Source of the DNA: Erythrobacteraceae bacterium
GTDB taxonomy: Bacteria; Pseudomonadota; Alphaproteobacteria; Sphingomonadales; Sphingomonadaceae
NCBI GenBank assembly: GCA_027489065.1
Contig: JAIYAM010000015.1
Span: 62,001 to 126,000, forward strand
Length of the DNA stretch: 64,000 nt
Direction of reading: 5' to 3'
Shown: positions 36,049 to 44,244 of the stretch, in pieces
How the letters are laid out: every line of letters starts with the position of its first letter
Position numbering within the stretch: position 1 is the stretch's first letter
Program-made: the position numbers and the translations under genes
Notes under the pieces: generated by a model
The model's database searches: none
What the model was told of the DNA's origin: nothing
The model's input: only the letters and a program-made list of their open reading frames with translations

Positions 36049-37740
36049 TCACTGCTGCGAGCCGTTCATCGAGAAGGGCGTGGACAGGAAAACGGACCAC
36101 ACCGCCCCGTTGTTCGCCTCCGTCTCGTCGTTCCAGGTCCGCGTGAAGCGGATGCCGCCGGTGAGTTCGGTGAACTTGTCGTTGCCCGACAGGTAGACGG
36201 GCACGTCGAGCCGGATGGCGTCGGTCTGGGTGTTCCAGGTGAACCTCGGGCTGAAGCCCAGCTCGGGGACGAATTGCGCAGCGCGCGGGAAGGAGTCGCC
36301 GAACTTCAGGCGGGTCCTGATATTGACCGACGGTTCGATAGCCCAGTCGGCCTCCGGGGCGGCGATGTTGAACTTCTCACAGTTTGCGACGCCAGTCGTG
36401 GCAGGCTTGATGGCGCAGAACTCCTGATCGGCCGAGGCCTCCTCGACGCGCCAGCGCCGCGCAACGTTGACGTCGCCGCGCAACAGGAACCCGTCGATCG
36501 GCCCTGCGCTCCCCTTCCAGTGACGGAACAGGTAGCCGCCCAGTTCGCCGCTCCAGCGACGCGCGCTTATCTGGTCGAGGAACAGACCACCCCCGTCGGG
36601 CTCCTTCACCGCCAGCGTGGTCAGCAGACGCGGCGTGGCCGCGTTAGGCACGAGGCCTGCCGCAAAATTCGTCGGGTCGATATACTTGAAATCACGCGTG
36701 CTGATCCCGCCGGTGATGCCCCATCCCCAGCGCGGGATGGCCGTTTTATCCGGTTCCCAGAAGGCTGCGTTGTAGGCATCGACATTGGCTTTGTAATCGT
36801 CCTTCCGGCTGGGATCGAAGGACCATTCCCAGAGCGCGTCGCCTTCGCAACCAGCGGGCTTCTTGGGTGTCTTGCCGTAGATATCCTCCCCGGCGTTCGC
36901 AGCCTTCACGCACTTGTCCCAAAGCGACTGGCCGAACTTCTTCGCTCTTTCCTCGATCGAGCCCTCACCATAGAGCGGCATCCACGGATAATGCTGGCTG
37001 CCGAACGAGACCGTCAGGGCGACCGTGTCCTCGTTGAAGCTCCCGTCGCGCAGTAGGACGCCGGGCGTCTTGTCATCCTCGTTGAACGCGGTGGAGAGCT
37101 TGAAGGTCAAGCCCCGGGTGATCGGCTTCACCTTCGATCCGTCACCGCTCAGACTGCGCGCGCGGGACACGGGATAGGTGTAGGATGCATCGAACAATTC
37201 GGTGCCCTTGGTGATGAGCAGCCGCGATGTGACCGGCTGCGCGATCTGCATGAAACTGACATCGCGCGCCGGCCGATCCGTTGATCCATCTCTGAGGTAT
37301 TTGATGACCTCGAGCTCTCCCCTGTTCTCGGTCTCTCCTTCCTCTTTGCCATAGGTGACGGCGTAGACCATGAGGTCGCGCGTTTCGCGCCGAATTTTCC
37401 CAATTGTTTCCTTGCCTTCTGCCAAGCCGGTGACGTCTACTTTCGGCCCGAGGCACTCGATCCTGTCGAGTTTGCCCCCGGGCTTGGTGCAGTCGGGGCG
37501 GGAGGCGACTTTCGGTTCGGTCAGCCCGAGCGCCTTGTCGATGGCCGCTTCCGCCCTGCGCGCCCGTTCGAGCGCCGCTTCCGCCTCGCGGCGTGCTTCC
37601 TTCGCCTCAGCCTGGAGGCGCTTCAGTTCGGCGACATGTGCCTCATCGGCCTGCGCGGCCGCCGGCGGGGCGCTCAGCGCCAATGCGCCCACAAGGCCAA
37701 GACCCGAAACCCCGCGCCGCAACGATCCTCGAAATGTCAT
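36049..37740 (-). CDS. Unknown secreted protein with coiled coil and barrel-like C-terminus
   Basis: 563 residues with a signal peptide (LGLVGALALSAPPAAAQA). A short coiled coil follows at about 35-70 (ELKRLQAEAKEARREAEAALERARRAEAAI), then a region with many aromatic strands. The C-terminal half has alternating strand patterns (WGWGITGGISTRDF, GELGGYLFRHW, FLLRGDVNVARRWRVEE, LDVPVYLSG, LTGGIRFTRTWNDE), which suggests an outer-membrane barrel of the trimeric coiled-coil porin sort. I do not recognise the family. It ends ...PFSMNGSQQ without the terminal aromatic residue common in barrels. It stands alone. Confidence 0.8.
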   Translation of the reverse strand: MTFRGSLRRGVSGLGLVGALALSAPPAAAQADEAHVAELKRLQAEAKEARREAEAALERARRAEAAIDKALGLTEPKVASRPDCTKPGGKLDRIECLGPKVDVTGLAEGKETIGKIRRETRDLMVYAVTYGKEEGETENRGELEVIKYLRDGSTDRPARDVSFMQIAQPVTSRLLITKGTELFDASYTYPVSRARSLSGDGSKVKPITRGLTFKLSTAFNEDDKTPGVLLRDGSFNEDTVALTVSFGSQHYPWMPLYGEGSIEERAKKFGQSLWDKCVKAANAGEDIYGKTPKKPAGCEGDALWEWSFDPSRKDDYKANVDAYNAAFWEPDKTAIPRWGWGITGGISTRDFKYIDPTNFAAGLVPNAATPRLLTTLAVKEPDGGGLFLDQISARRWSGELGGYLFRHWKGSAGPIDGFLLRGDVNVARRWRVEEASADQEFCAIKPATTGVANCEKFNIAAPEADWAIEPSVNIRTRLKFGDSFPRAAQFVPELGFSPRFTWNTQTDAIRLDVPVYLSGNDKFTELTGGIRFTRTWNDETEANNGAVWSVFLSTPFSMNGSQQ

Positions 37741-38019
37741 GATTACGCCCCCCGATCACGAGACGTCAGAATGTAGACCAGGCGCGTCTGCATCAAGAGG
37801 GCGCTGGAAACCCAAACTTTTTTCGGGTTGCCCGGCGTGGCCCGTCGGGGTCTGGGCGGCCATGCCTCGACGATCGGTGAGTGGCAGGCGGAGCCTGTGC
37901 TGCCAGAGCCCTGCTGTGCCGATCCCGCCCAAGGCAAAAGTCGGGCGTCCGCTCCAAGCCCCGGCCGATGGCTAAATAGCCGCATCGTCCGCCAAGCTGC
38001 ACATTGGGTGATTGTCCAC

Positions 38020-38096
38020 TGGTCGGGACGAGAGGATTCGAACCTCCGACCCCCACACCCCCAGTGTGATGCGCTACCAGGCTGCGCTACGTCCCG
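38020..38096 (-). tRNA. tRNA-Pro(GGG)
   Basis: Cloverleaf on the minus strand with acceptor CGGGACG/CGTCCCG, anticodon loop CTGGGGG (anticodon GGG) and T-loop TTCGAAT; the CCA is encoded. The 279 nt between it and the gene ending at 37740 show no supportable gene. Confidence 0.96.
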
Positions 38097-38304
38097 AAAC
38101 CAGTGGAGGGGCGCCTATAGGTTGGCCGACCCGGGCTGGCAAGCCAGTTTGGAAAGCTAAGTGCGGTGGCTTGCAAGGCACCACCCGAGCCACGGCGAGG
38201 GACGATGATTGCGGGGTGCTTGCATTGCTGCTAGGCGCGCCCACTTGAACGCACGGGGCGCACGCCTCGCGCCGAAATCACGGGATCTGACAGGCTTTAA
38301 CCGC

Positions 38305-38634
38305 ATGACATTCGACCTTCTCGCCGCCGCGGGCGCAGGTGCCGCCGGAGCGCCGCCTGCCTGGATCAGCTTCCTGCCGATCGTCGGCATGATCGCGATC
38401 TTCTGGTTCCTGATCATCCGTCCGCAGATGAACCGCCAGAAGGAACATCAGGCCAAGATTGCAGGCGTCAAGAAGGGTGACCAGGTCATCACCGCCGGCG
38501 GCCTCGTGGGCAAGGTCATCAAGGTGGACGACACCTATGCCGAGCTCGAACTCGGCCCCAATGTCCGCGTCAAGGCGGTCAAGGCGACGCTTGGCGACAT
38601 CATCGCACCCGGCGGCAGCCCCGCCAACGATTGA
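38305..38634 (+). CDS. yajC: Sec translocon accessory subunit YajC
   Basis: 109 residues from ATG 38305. A single membrane helix (LPIVGMIAIFWFLIIRPQ) is followed by the signature RPQMNRQKEHQ and a small beta domain (VKKGDQVITAGGLVGKVIKV). YajC joins SecD-SecF at the SecYEG channel. It is 46 nt upstream of secD, in the usual yajC-secD-secF order. Confidence 0.96.
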   Translation: MTFDLLAAAGAGAAGAPPAWISFLPIVGMIAIFWFLIIRPQMNRQKEHQAKIAGVKKGDQVITAGGLVGKVIKVDDTYAELELGPNVRVKAVKATLGDIIAPGGSPAND

Positions 38635-38680
38635 GCGCATCGCTCGTCCAACCTTTCCTTGCGCGTGAGACCCTGACGCA

Positions 38681-40279
38681 ATGCTCGATTTTCCCCTCTG
38701 GAAGAAGCTCTCGCTGTGGGCGGTGACGCTGGCCGCATCGGTGCTGGCGCTGCCTTCGCTTGCCAGTGTTGCCGGGCTTCCCTGGCCGGCCGCGCTCCCC
38801 GATCCGCAGGTCAACCTCGGGCTTGACCTTGCCGGTGGCTCGCACCTGCTGCTCGAAGCCAAGGCGGACGACGTGCGCACGCAGCGGCTCGACAACATGG
38901 AAGAGACCGTCCGCCAGCTGATGCGGGGCGCCAGCCCGCGCATCCGCATCGGCGACGTGTCGACGGCGAACGGGCAGCTGTCCTTCATGCTGGAGAATGC
39001 GGCCGATATCGACCGTGCGCGCGGGCTGATCGAACCGGCGATGCAGGGCGCCACCACGGTTCGCGAATGGGAGCTGCAGGTCGTCGACGGCCAGCGTGTC
39101 GTCCTCAGCCAGACCGATGCGGGGGTCAATCAGGCGATCGACGATGCAATGGACAGCGCCACCGAAGTGGTGCGCCGCCGCATCGACGAACTGGGCACGC
39201 GCGAGCCGACCATCATCAGGCAGGGCGAAACCCGCATCGTCGTGCAGGTGCCGGGCCTTCAGGACCCCGCCGGCCTCAAGAAGCTCGTCGGCCAGACCGC
39301 GCAGCTTGAATTCAAGCTGGTCGATCTCAACGCATTGCCGAGCAATGTTGCGGCAGGTATCGCGCCGGCCGGCAGCCAGATCTTCCCCTTCGCCCCGGGC
39401 TCGGGCCAGGACGGGCAGGCCATTGCGGTACGGCGTCTCGGCGGCATCCGCGGCGAGAACCTCACCGGCGCGCAGGCCGGGGTCGATCCGCAGACCAACC
39501 GCAATGTCGTGAACATCACCTTTGACGGGCAGGGCGGGGCCAAGTTCGCCAAGCTGACCACCGAGAACGTCGGCAAGCCCTTCGCCATCATCCTCGACAA
39601 TCAGGTGATCTCCGCGCCCAACATCAATGAACCGATCCAGGGCGGGCGGGCGCAGATCGCCGGGAACTTCACGCCGGAAAGCGCGAACACGCTCGCCATC
39701 TCGTTGCGTTCCGGCGCGCTGCCCGTGCCGCTGCAGGTGGTCGAGGAGCGCACCGTGGGGCCGGACTTGGGCGCGGACTCGATCCGCAAAGGCCTGCTCG
39801 CGATGGGCATCGGCAGCCTTGCAGTGATCGTGCTGATGATCACCACCTATGGCCGCTTCGGCATCTACGCCACCGTGGCGCTGGTCTTCAACGTGCTGAT
39901 GCTGCTCGGGCTGATGGCGCTGGGCGGCTTCACGCTGACCCTACCGGGGATCGCCGGCTTCGTCATCACCATCGGCGCGGCGGTCGATGCCAACGTGCTG
40001 ATCAACGAGCGTATCCGCGAGGAGCGCGCCCGCGGGCGCCGGGTCGTGGCTGCGGTCGAGACCGGCTACAAGGAAGCCAGCCGCGCGATCTGGGACGCGA
40101 ACCTCACCAACGTCATCTCCGGCGTGGCGCTGTTCGCCTTCGGTTCGGGGCCGGTCAAGGGCTTCGCGGTGGTGCTGGTGATCGGGATCATCACCTCGGT
40201 GTTCACCGGCGTGACGCTGACCCGCATGTTCGTCGCCGGGTGGCTGCGCAAGGCGCGCCCCAACGACATCACGATTTGA
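38681..40279 (+). CDS. secD: Protein translocase subunit SecD
   Basis: 532 residues. An N-terminal helix, then NLGLDLAGGSHLLLEA (the D1 motif), a large periplasmic P1 domain, TTENVGKPFAIILDN, and five C-terminal helices with GFVITIGAAVDANVLINERIREE (the D4 motif, proton-coupling Asp). It uses the proton gradient to pull exported proteins out of the Sec channel. Confidence 0.97.
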   Translation: MLDFPLWKKLSLWAVTLAASVLALPSLASVAGLPWPAALPDPQVNLGLDLAGGSHLLLEAKADDVRTQRLDNMEETVRQLMRGASPRIRIGDVSTANGQLSFMLENAADIDRARGLIEPAMQGATTVREWELQVVDGQRVVLSQTDAGVNQAIDDAMDSATEVVRRRIDELGTREPTIIRQGETRIVVQVPGLQDPAGLKKLVGQTAQLEFKLVDLNALPSNVAAGIAPAGSQIFPFAPGSGQDGQAIAVRRLGGIRGENLTGAQAGVDPQTNRNVVNITFDGQGGAKFAKLTTENVGKPFAIILDNQVISAPNINEPIQGGRAQIAGNFTPESANTLAISLRSGALPVPLQVVEERTVGPDLGADSIRKGLLAMGIGSLAVIVLMITTYGRFGIYATVALVFNVLMLLGLMALGGFTLTLPGIAGFVITIGAAVDANVLINERIREERARGRRVVAAVETGYKEASRAIWDANLTNVISGVALFAFGSGPVKGFAVVLVIGIITSVFTGVTLTRMFVAGWLRKARPNDITI

Positions 40280-40292
40280 GGAGCGCAAGCCC

Positions 40293-41270
40293 GTGAAACT
40301 CCTGAAGCTTGTCCCCGACAACACCAACATCAAGTTCCTGAACCTGCGGGTCCCGTTCTTCGTGCTCAGCCTCGTGCTGATATTCGGCAGCTGGGCGGCG
40401 GTGGCGGTGAACGGCCTCAACTTCGGCGTCGACTTCGCCGGGGGGCAGGAAGTGCGCATGACCTTCAAGGAACGCCCTGCCGCCCCGATCGCGAGCCTGC
40501 GCGAACTGGTCGGCGGCTTGGGCTATGGCGAGCCCGTGGTGCAGGAATTCGGCGCGCCCAACCAGGTCTCGATCCGCGTGGCGCTGCCCGAGGGGACCGA
40601 GAACACGCCGGGCGCCGCGACCGCGATCGGCGACAAGGTGATCGCGACGATCATCAAGACCTACCCCGATGCGCGCCGCGACGGCAACGACACCGTCTCG
40701 GGCAAGGTCGCGGGCGAGTTCCGCAACCAGGCGATCATCGCGCTGCTGGCGGCGATGACGGCGGTGGCGGCCTATATCTGGGTGCGCTTCGAGTGGCAGT
40801 TCGGCGCGGGCGCGATGTTCGCGCTGGTCCACGACGTGTCGGTGACGGTCGGCCTGTTCGCGGTGACGCAGATGGAGTTCAGCCTGCAGATCGTCGCGGC
40901 GATCCTCGCGATCATCGGCTATTCGCTCAACGACACCATCGTCGTCTATGACCGCATCCGCGAGAACCTAAAGAAGTATCGCAAGATGCCGCTTCCCGAG
41001 CTGCTCGACCTGTCGGTCAACGAGACGCTGGCGCGCACGGTGATGACCTCGCTGACGCTGTTCATCGCGCTGATCCCGCTGCTGATCTTCGGCCCGGAAA
41101 GCCTCTTCGGCATGGTCGCGGCGATCACCGTGGGCCTGTTCATCGGCACCTATTCCTCGATCTACATGGCAGGGGCCCTGCTGATCTGGATGGGCGTGAC
41201 CTCGAACAGCTTCGTGCCCACCGAGAGCGCGCTCGACCGTCAGGACAAGCTCGCGCGCGGCGAGGGTTGA
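40293..41270 (+). CDS. secF: Protein translocase subunit SecF
   Basis: 325 residues, 13 nt after secD. NGLNFGVDFAGGQEVRM is the N-terminal motif, and IIGYSLNDTIVVYDRIREN with MTSLTLFIALIPLLIFG are the conserved membrane segments. Partner of SecD. A 13-bp direct repeat straddles the stop (GCGAGGGTTGAGG at 41260-41272 and 41274-41286), and a terminator hairpin follows. Confidence 0.97.
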   Translation: MKLLKLVPDNTNIKFLNLRVPFFVLSLVLIFGSWAAVAVNGLNFGVDFAGGQEVRMTFKERPAAPIASLRELVGGLGYGEPVVQEFGAPNQVSIRVALPEGTENTPGAATAIGDKVIATIIKTYPDARRDGNDTVSGKVAGEFRNQAIIALLAAMTAVAAYIWVRFEWQFGAGAMFALVHDVSVTVGLFAVTQMEFSLQIVAAILAIIGYSLNDTIVVYDRIRENLKKYRKMPLPELLDLSVNETLARTVMTSLTLFIALIPLLIFGPESLFGMVAAITVGLFIGTYSSIYMAGALLIWMGVTSNSFVPTESALDRQDKLARGEG

Positions 41271-41287
41271 GGCGCGAGGGTTGAGGG

Positions 41288-41305
41288 GCGGGGCTCAGGC
41301 CCCGC
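41288..41305. terminator. Bidirectional hairpin between secF and the glycosyltransferase gene
   Basis: A 7-bp perfect stem (GCGGGGC 41288-41294, GCCCCGC 41299-41305) with loop TCAG. It includes the stop codon of the convergent glycosyltransferase. There is no T tract. Confidence 0.5.
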
Positions 41306-42479
41306 TGACCAGCTTTGCGTAATGCGCCGCGAGCGCTGCGGCGTTCGCGTCCCAGCTGAAATGCTCGGTGAGCGCCGCTACCGCCTCGCGGGGGGGCGGG
41401 TTGTTGAGCACCGCGTTGATCCCCGCCGCCACGCTTTGCGGATCGCGCGCCACCAACCGCCCGGCGGTGCTGCTGTCGATCAGCTCGCGCGCGCCGCCGA
41501 CATCGCTCGTCACCACCGGCGTGCCGCAGGCGAGCGCTTCGACCCAGGCATTGGCGAGGCCCTCGCTCACTGTCGGCAGCACCATGACATCGGCGGCAGA
41601 AAGGATCAGCGGCATGAGGTCGTGATCGACCGAGCCGGCGAAGAACACCCGCTCCGCCACCCCCTCGCTCGCCGCCAGCGCGCGCAAGCGGCCCTCGTCC
41701 TCGCCCTTGCCGACCAGCACCAGCCGCGCGCCGGGAATATCGCGCAGGGCCAGAATCGCGATGCCCTGGCCCTTGCGCTCAATCAGCGCGCCCACGCAGG
41801 CGAGCAGCGGGGCGTTGTCGGGCATGGCGAAGCCCAGCTCCTCGGAAAGCTGCCGGCGCAACTGGGTGTGCTCGTAGGGCCGGAAGCGGTCGCGATCGAG
41901 GCCGGTGTAATGCACCGTGATCTTGGCCGCATCCATGCCCATCGCGGCCATCTGTCCGGCCAGATCACGGCTCACCGCGAGGAGCCCCCTGGCTTGATGG
42001 GCGGCGGCAAGCATCTGGCTTCGCGCAAAGCCCTGCTCGCCCCAGAAGGCGATGTCGCTTCCGCGTGCCTTGATCGACAGCGGCAGACCGAGCGCGCTCG
42101 CGATCTCGGCCGCAGCCGGCCCGTCGGGGAAGAAGAACTGCGCGTCGACGAGATCGACCGGCGTTTCAGCATGGATGCGCTGCGCCAGCGGCAGCACCGC
42201 CCGCGCGATCGCGGCAGCATTGCGGCGTGCGCCGATCTTGGGGATCAGGGTGAAGCGCGGGCGATAGACGGTGATCCCGCCCTCGCTGCTCACCGCCGGC
42301 AGTTCGGCAAGTGGACGGTAGCGCCCGAGCGCCAGCGGCGGCAGGCCGATCGGGCTCACCACGCTCACCCGCCAGTCGCCGCGCTTCGCCAGCGCCTCCA
42401 GCGAGCGGGCGACGAAGGTGCCGAACCGCGGATTGACCGGATTGGGATAGAGCGTGGAGATGACGAGGACGTGTTTCAT
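41295..42479 (-). CDS. Family 4 glycosyltransferase
   Basis: 394 residues. MKHVLVISTLYPNPVNPRFGTFV and GALIERKGQGIAI open the two Rossmann halves. The C-terminal signature SEGLANAWVEALACGTPVVTSDVGG is the GT4 nucleotide-sugar binding block (the E-x7-E equivalent being SEGLANAWVE). No membrane segment is visible. It probably adds a sugar to a lipid-linked or capsular glycan; donor and acceptor are unknown. It lies 12 nt downstream of the XRE-type regulator gene, so the two may be cotranscribed. Confidence 0.92.
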   Translation of the reverse strand: MKHVLVISTLYPNPVNPRFGTFVARSLEALAKRGDWRVSVVSPIGLPPLALGRYRPLAELPAVSSEGGITVYRPRFTLIPKIGARRNAAAIARAVLPLAQRIHAETPVDLVDAQFFFPDGPAAAEIASALGLPLSIKARGSDIAFWGEQGFARSQMLAAAHQARGLLAVSRDLAGQMAAMGMDAAKITVHYTGLDRDRFRPYEHTQLRRQLSEELGFAMPDNAPLLACVGALIERKGQGIAILALRDIPGARLVLVGKGEDEGRLRALAASEGVAERVFFAGSVDHDLMPLILSAADVMVLPTVSEGLANAWVEALACGTPVVTSDVGGARELIDSSTAGRLVARDPQSVAAGINAVLNNPPPREAVAALTEHFSWDANAAALAAHYAKLVSGA

Positions 42480-42491
42480 GCAGCCGATGGC

Positions 42492-43079
42492 TCAGATCGC
42501 GCGGACAAGCATGAAGGCTACCGCGATCCATGCCGGGTTGTCGACCACCACCTGCTTGTGCCCGGCATCGGGCGGCAGCAGGCGGACGCGGCTCGCATCG
42601 CTCTCGATCAGCCGCCCGAAGGCGAACCGCCCGCCGGGACGCGGCACGAGGCAATCACGGTTCATGGCACGGGCAAGGGCGCGTGCGCGCTGTTCGGCTT
42701 CGAGGGGGCGCAGCCACACGAGGTCGCCCGCGCGGTATTCGCCCGCGCTGGCGGTGACGGAAAGCACCATGGGTGCCGGGCCATCTCCGGCGAGCGCGCT
42801 CGGCAGTAGCGCCTCGCGCGGGGCGGCGAGGGCCTCGGGGCCGGACGCGCCGAGCTGGGCGACGATCTGCGCGGGGGCTGCGCTTGCTTCGCGCATCAGG
42901 CTGGCGGGCTCGACCTTCAGGGCAGCGGCGATGCGGTTCATCCAGCCGAGCGAGAGTTGCCGCATCCCGGTCTCGAGCCGGCCAATGGTCTGGGCCGTGG
43001 TCGGCGGCTCGCAGGCGGCGGCGAGATCGGCCAGCGTCAGCCCCTTGGCCTTGCGGATGTCGCGGATGCGGTTGCTCAT
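42492..43079 (-). CDS. XRE-type regulator with a degenerate S24-like C-terminus
   Basis: 195 residues. The N-terminal helix-turn-helix is MSNRIRDIRKAKGLTLADLAAA...TAQTIGRLETGMRQLS. The C-terminal part has the layout of CI/LexA-type S24 domains (AGEYRAGDLVWLRPL, FGRLIESDASRVRLLPPD, AWIAVAFMLVRAI), but the GDSM catalytic Ser block is not seen and the Lys position is unclear. It may be a repressor that no longer self-cleaves. It is divergent from the DUF6456 gene across a 93-nt region that probably holds both promoters. Confidence 0.85.
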   Translation of the reverse strand: MSNRIRDIRKAKGLTLADLAAACEPPTTAQTIGRLETGMRQLSLGWMNRIAAALKVEPASLMREASAAPAQIVAQLGASGPEALAAPREALLPSALAGDGPAPMVLSVTASAGEYRAGDLVWLRPLEAEQRARALARAMNRDCLVPRPGGRFAFGRLIESDASRVRLLPPDAGHKQVVVDNPAWIAVAFMLVRAI

Positions 43080-43172
43080 GCGGTCCTTTGCCCATTAACC
43101 GGATTGGTTTCTTCTTTCCTACAGATGTGCGCGCTTGGCAAGTGCTGCGGGCAAGCAAAGGGAGGACATGCC

Positions 43173-43655
43173 ATGCACCGCCAGCTCGTCGAACGCGAAC
43201 TCACCCCCGAAGGCCCGCGGCGTGCGCGCACCAAGCCGGGCGGACGGCGGCCGACCCGCAGCGTCACCGTCAACCTCGCCGAAAGCCCGCTGGTGTGGCT
43301 CCACGCGCGCGGGCACCTGACCGACCGGCTGCTCGATGCGGGCGAGGCGCTGCGCCGCGATTATGAGTGCGCGCAACTCTCCGCGAGCATCACCATGCGC
43401 TGGGACGCGGTGCGGGTGAAATCGACCGGCGAGCGCGGGCTGGCGGCGAGCGAGAAGCAGATCGCGGCGCGCCAGCGCTTCGACGGGGCGATCAAGGCGG
43501 CGGGGCGGGGGCTGGAGGACATATTGTGGCGCGTGGTCTGCGCGGGCGAGGCGCTGCCCGAAGCGGAAAAAACCCTGGGCTGGCCTGCGCGCAGCGGCAA
43601 GCTGGTGCTCAGGATTGCGCTTGAGCGGGTCGCGGAGTTCTACCGCATCACCTGA
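43173..43655 (+). CDS. DUF6456 domain protein
   Basis: 160 residues from ATG 43173; GGAGG lies 7 nt upstream. A basic N-terminus (RRARTKPGGRRPTRSVTVNLAESPLVWL) is followed by a helical domain (RGHLTDRLLDAGEALRRDYECAQLSASITMRWD...RFDGAIKAAGRGLEDILWRVVCAGEALPEAEKTLGWPARSGKLVL), the DUF6456 pattern often seen in alphaproteobacterial helix-turn-helix proteins. Likely DNA-associated; function unknown. It overlaps the convergent glycosylase gene by 8 nt. Confidence 0.85.
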   Translation: MHRQLVERELTPEGPRRARTKPGGRRPTRSVTVNLAESPLVWLHARGHLTDRLLDAGEALRRDYECAQLSASITMRWDAVRVKSTGERGLAASEKQIAARQRFDGAIKAAGRGLEDILWRVVCAGEALPEAEKTLGWPARSGKLVLRIALERVAEFYRIT

Positions 43656-44244
43656 GCCTTTCGCGCACCATTTCCCGAAGCTGCGGTAGCACCTCGGTTG
43701 CGAACCACGGGTGCTTCGCCATGAACAGCCGCGAGCGCCATGCCGGGTGGGGCAGGGCGACGAAGGGCAGGTCATCGCCGAAGCGGCTGACCCGCTCGGC
43801 AAGGCCGAGGCGCTTGAGGTGCGGCAGGTAGCGCGCCTGCGCGTGGATGCCGACCAGCAGGGTCAGGCGGTCCGGCGGGAGCACTTCCAGCACCGCGTCA
43901 TGCCACTGCGGCGCGCATTCCTTCCTCGGGGGCAGGTCGCCGCCGCTCGCCTTGCCGGGATAGCAGAACCCCATCGGCATCTGCGCGACTTGCGCCGGAT
44001 CGTAGAAGGTCGCCTTCTCGAGCCCCAGCCAGTCGCGCAGCCGGTCCCCGCTGTCATCGTCCCACGGCACCCCGCTCGCGTGGACTTTGGTTCCCGGCGC
44101 TTGCCCGATGATCAGAATGCGGCTCGTCGCCGAAAAGCGCGCAATGGGACGCGGGCCGAGCGGCAATTGCGCGGCGCACAGAGTGCAGGCGGCGATCCGC
44201 TGCCGCAGGTCTTCGATTGTGTCCCCCGGAGCGGGGGCGCTCAC
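43648..44244 (-). CDS. Uracil-DNA glycosylase family protein
   Basis: 198 residues from GTG 44244, overlapping the uup stop by 4 nt (GTGA). IIGQAPGTKVHASGVPWDDDSGDRLRDWLG is the first glycosylase motif and LPHPAWRSRLF the second (HPxxR type). An N-terminal CTLCAAQLPLG pair of cysteines could suggest an iron-sulfur cluster, but four clear cysteine ligands are not obvious. Predicted base-excision repair enzyme; activity on uracil is inferred only. Confidence 0.87.
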   Translation of the reverse strand: MSAPAPGDTIEDLRQRIAACTLCAAQLPLGPRPIARFSATSRILIIGQAPGTKVHASGVPWDDDSGDRLRDWLGLEKATFYDPAQVAQMPMGFCYPGKASGGDLPPRKECAPQWHDAVLEVLPPDRLTLLVGIHAQARYLPHLKRLGLAERVSRFGDDLPFVALPHPAWRSRLFMAKHPWFATEVLPQLREMVRERLR

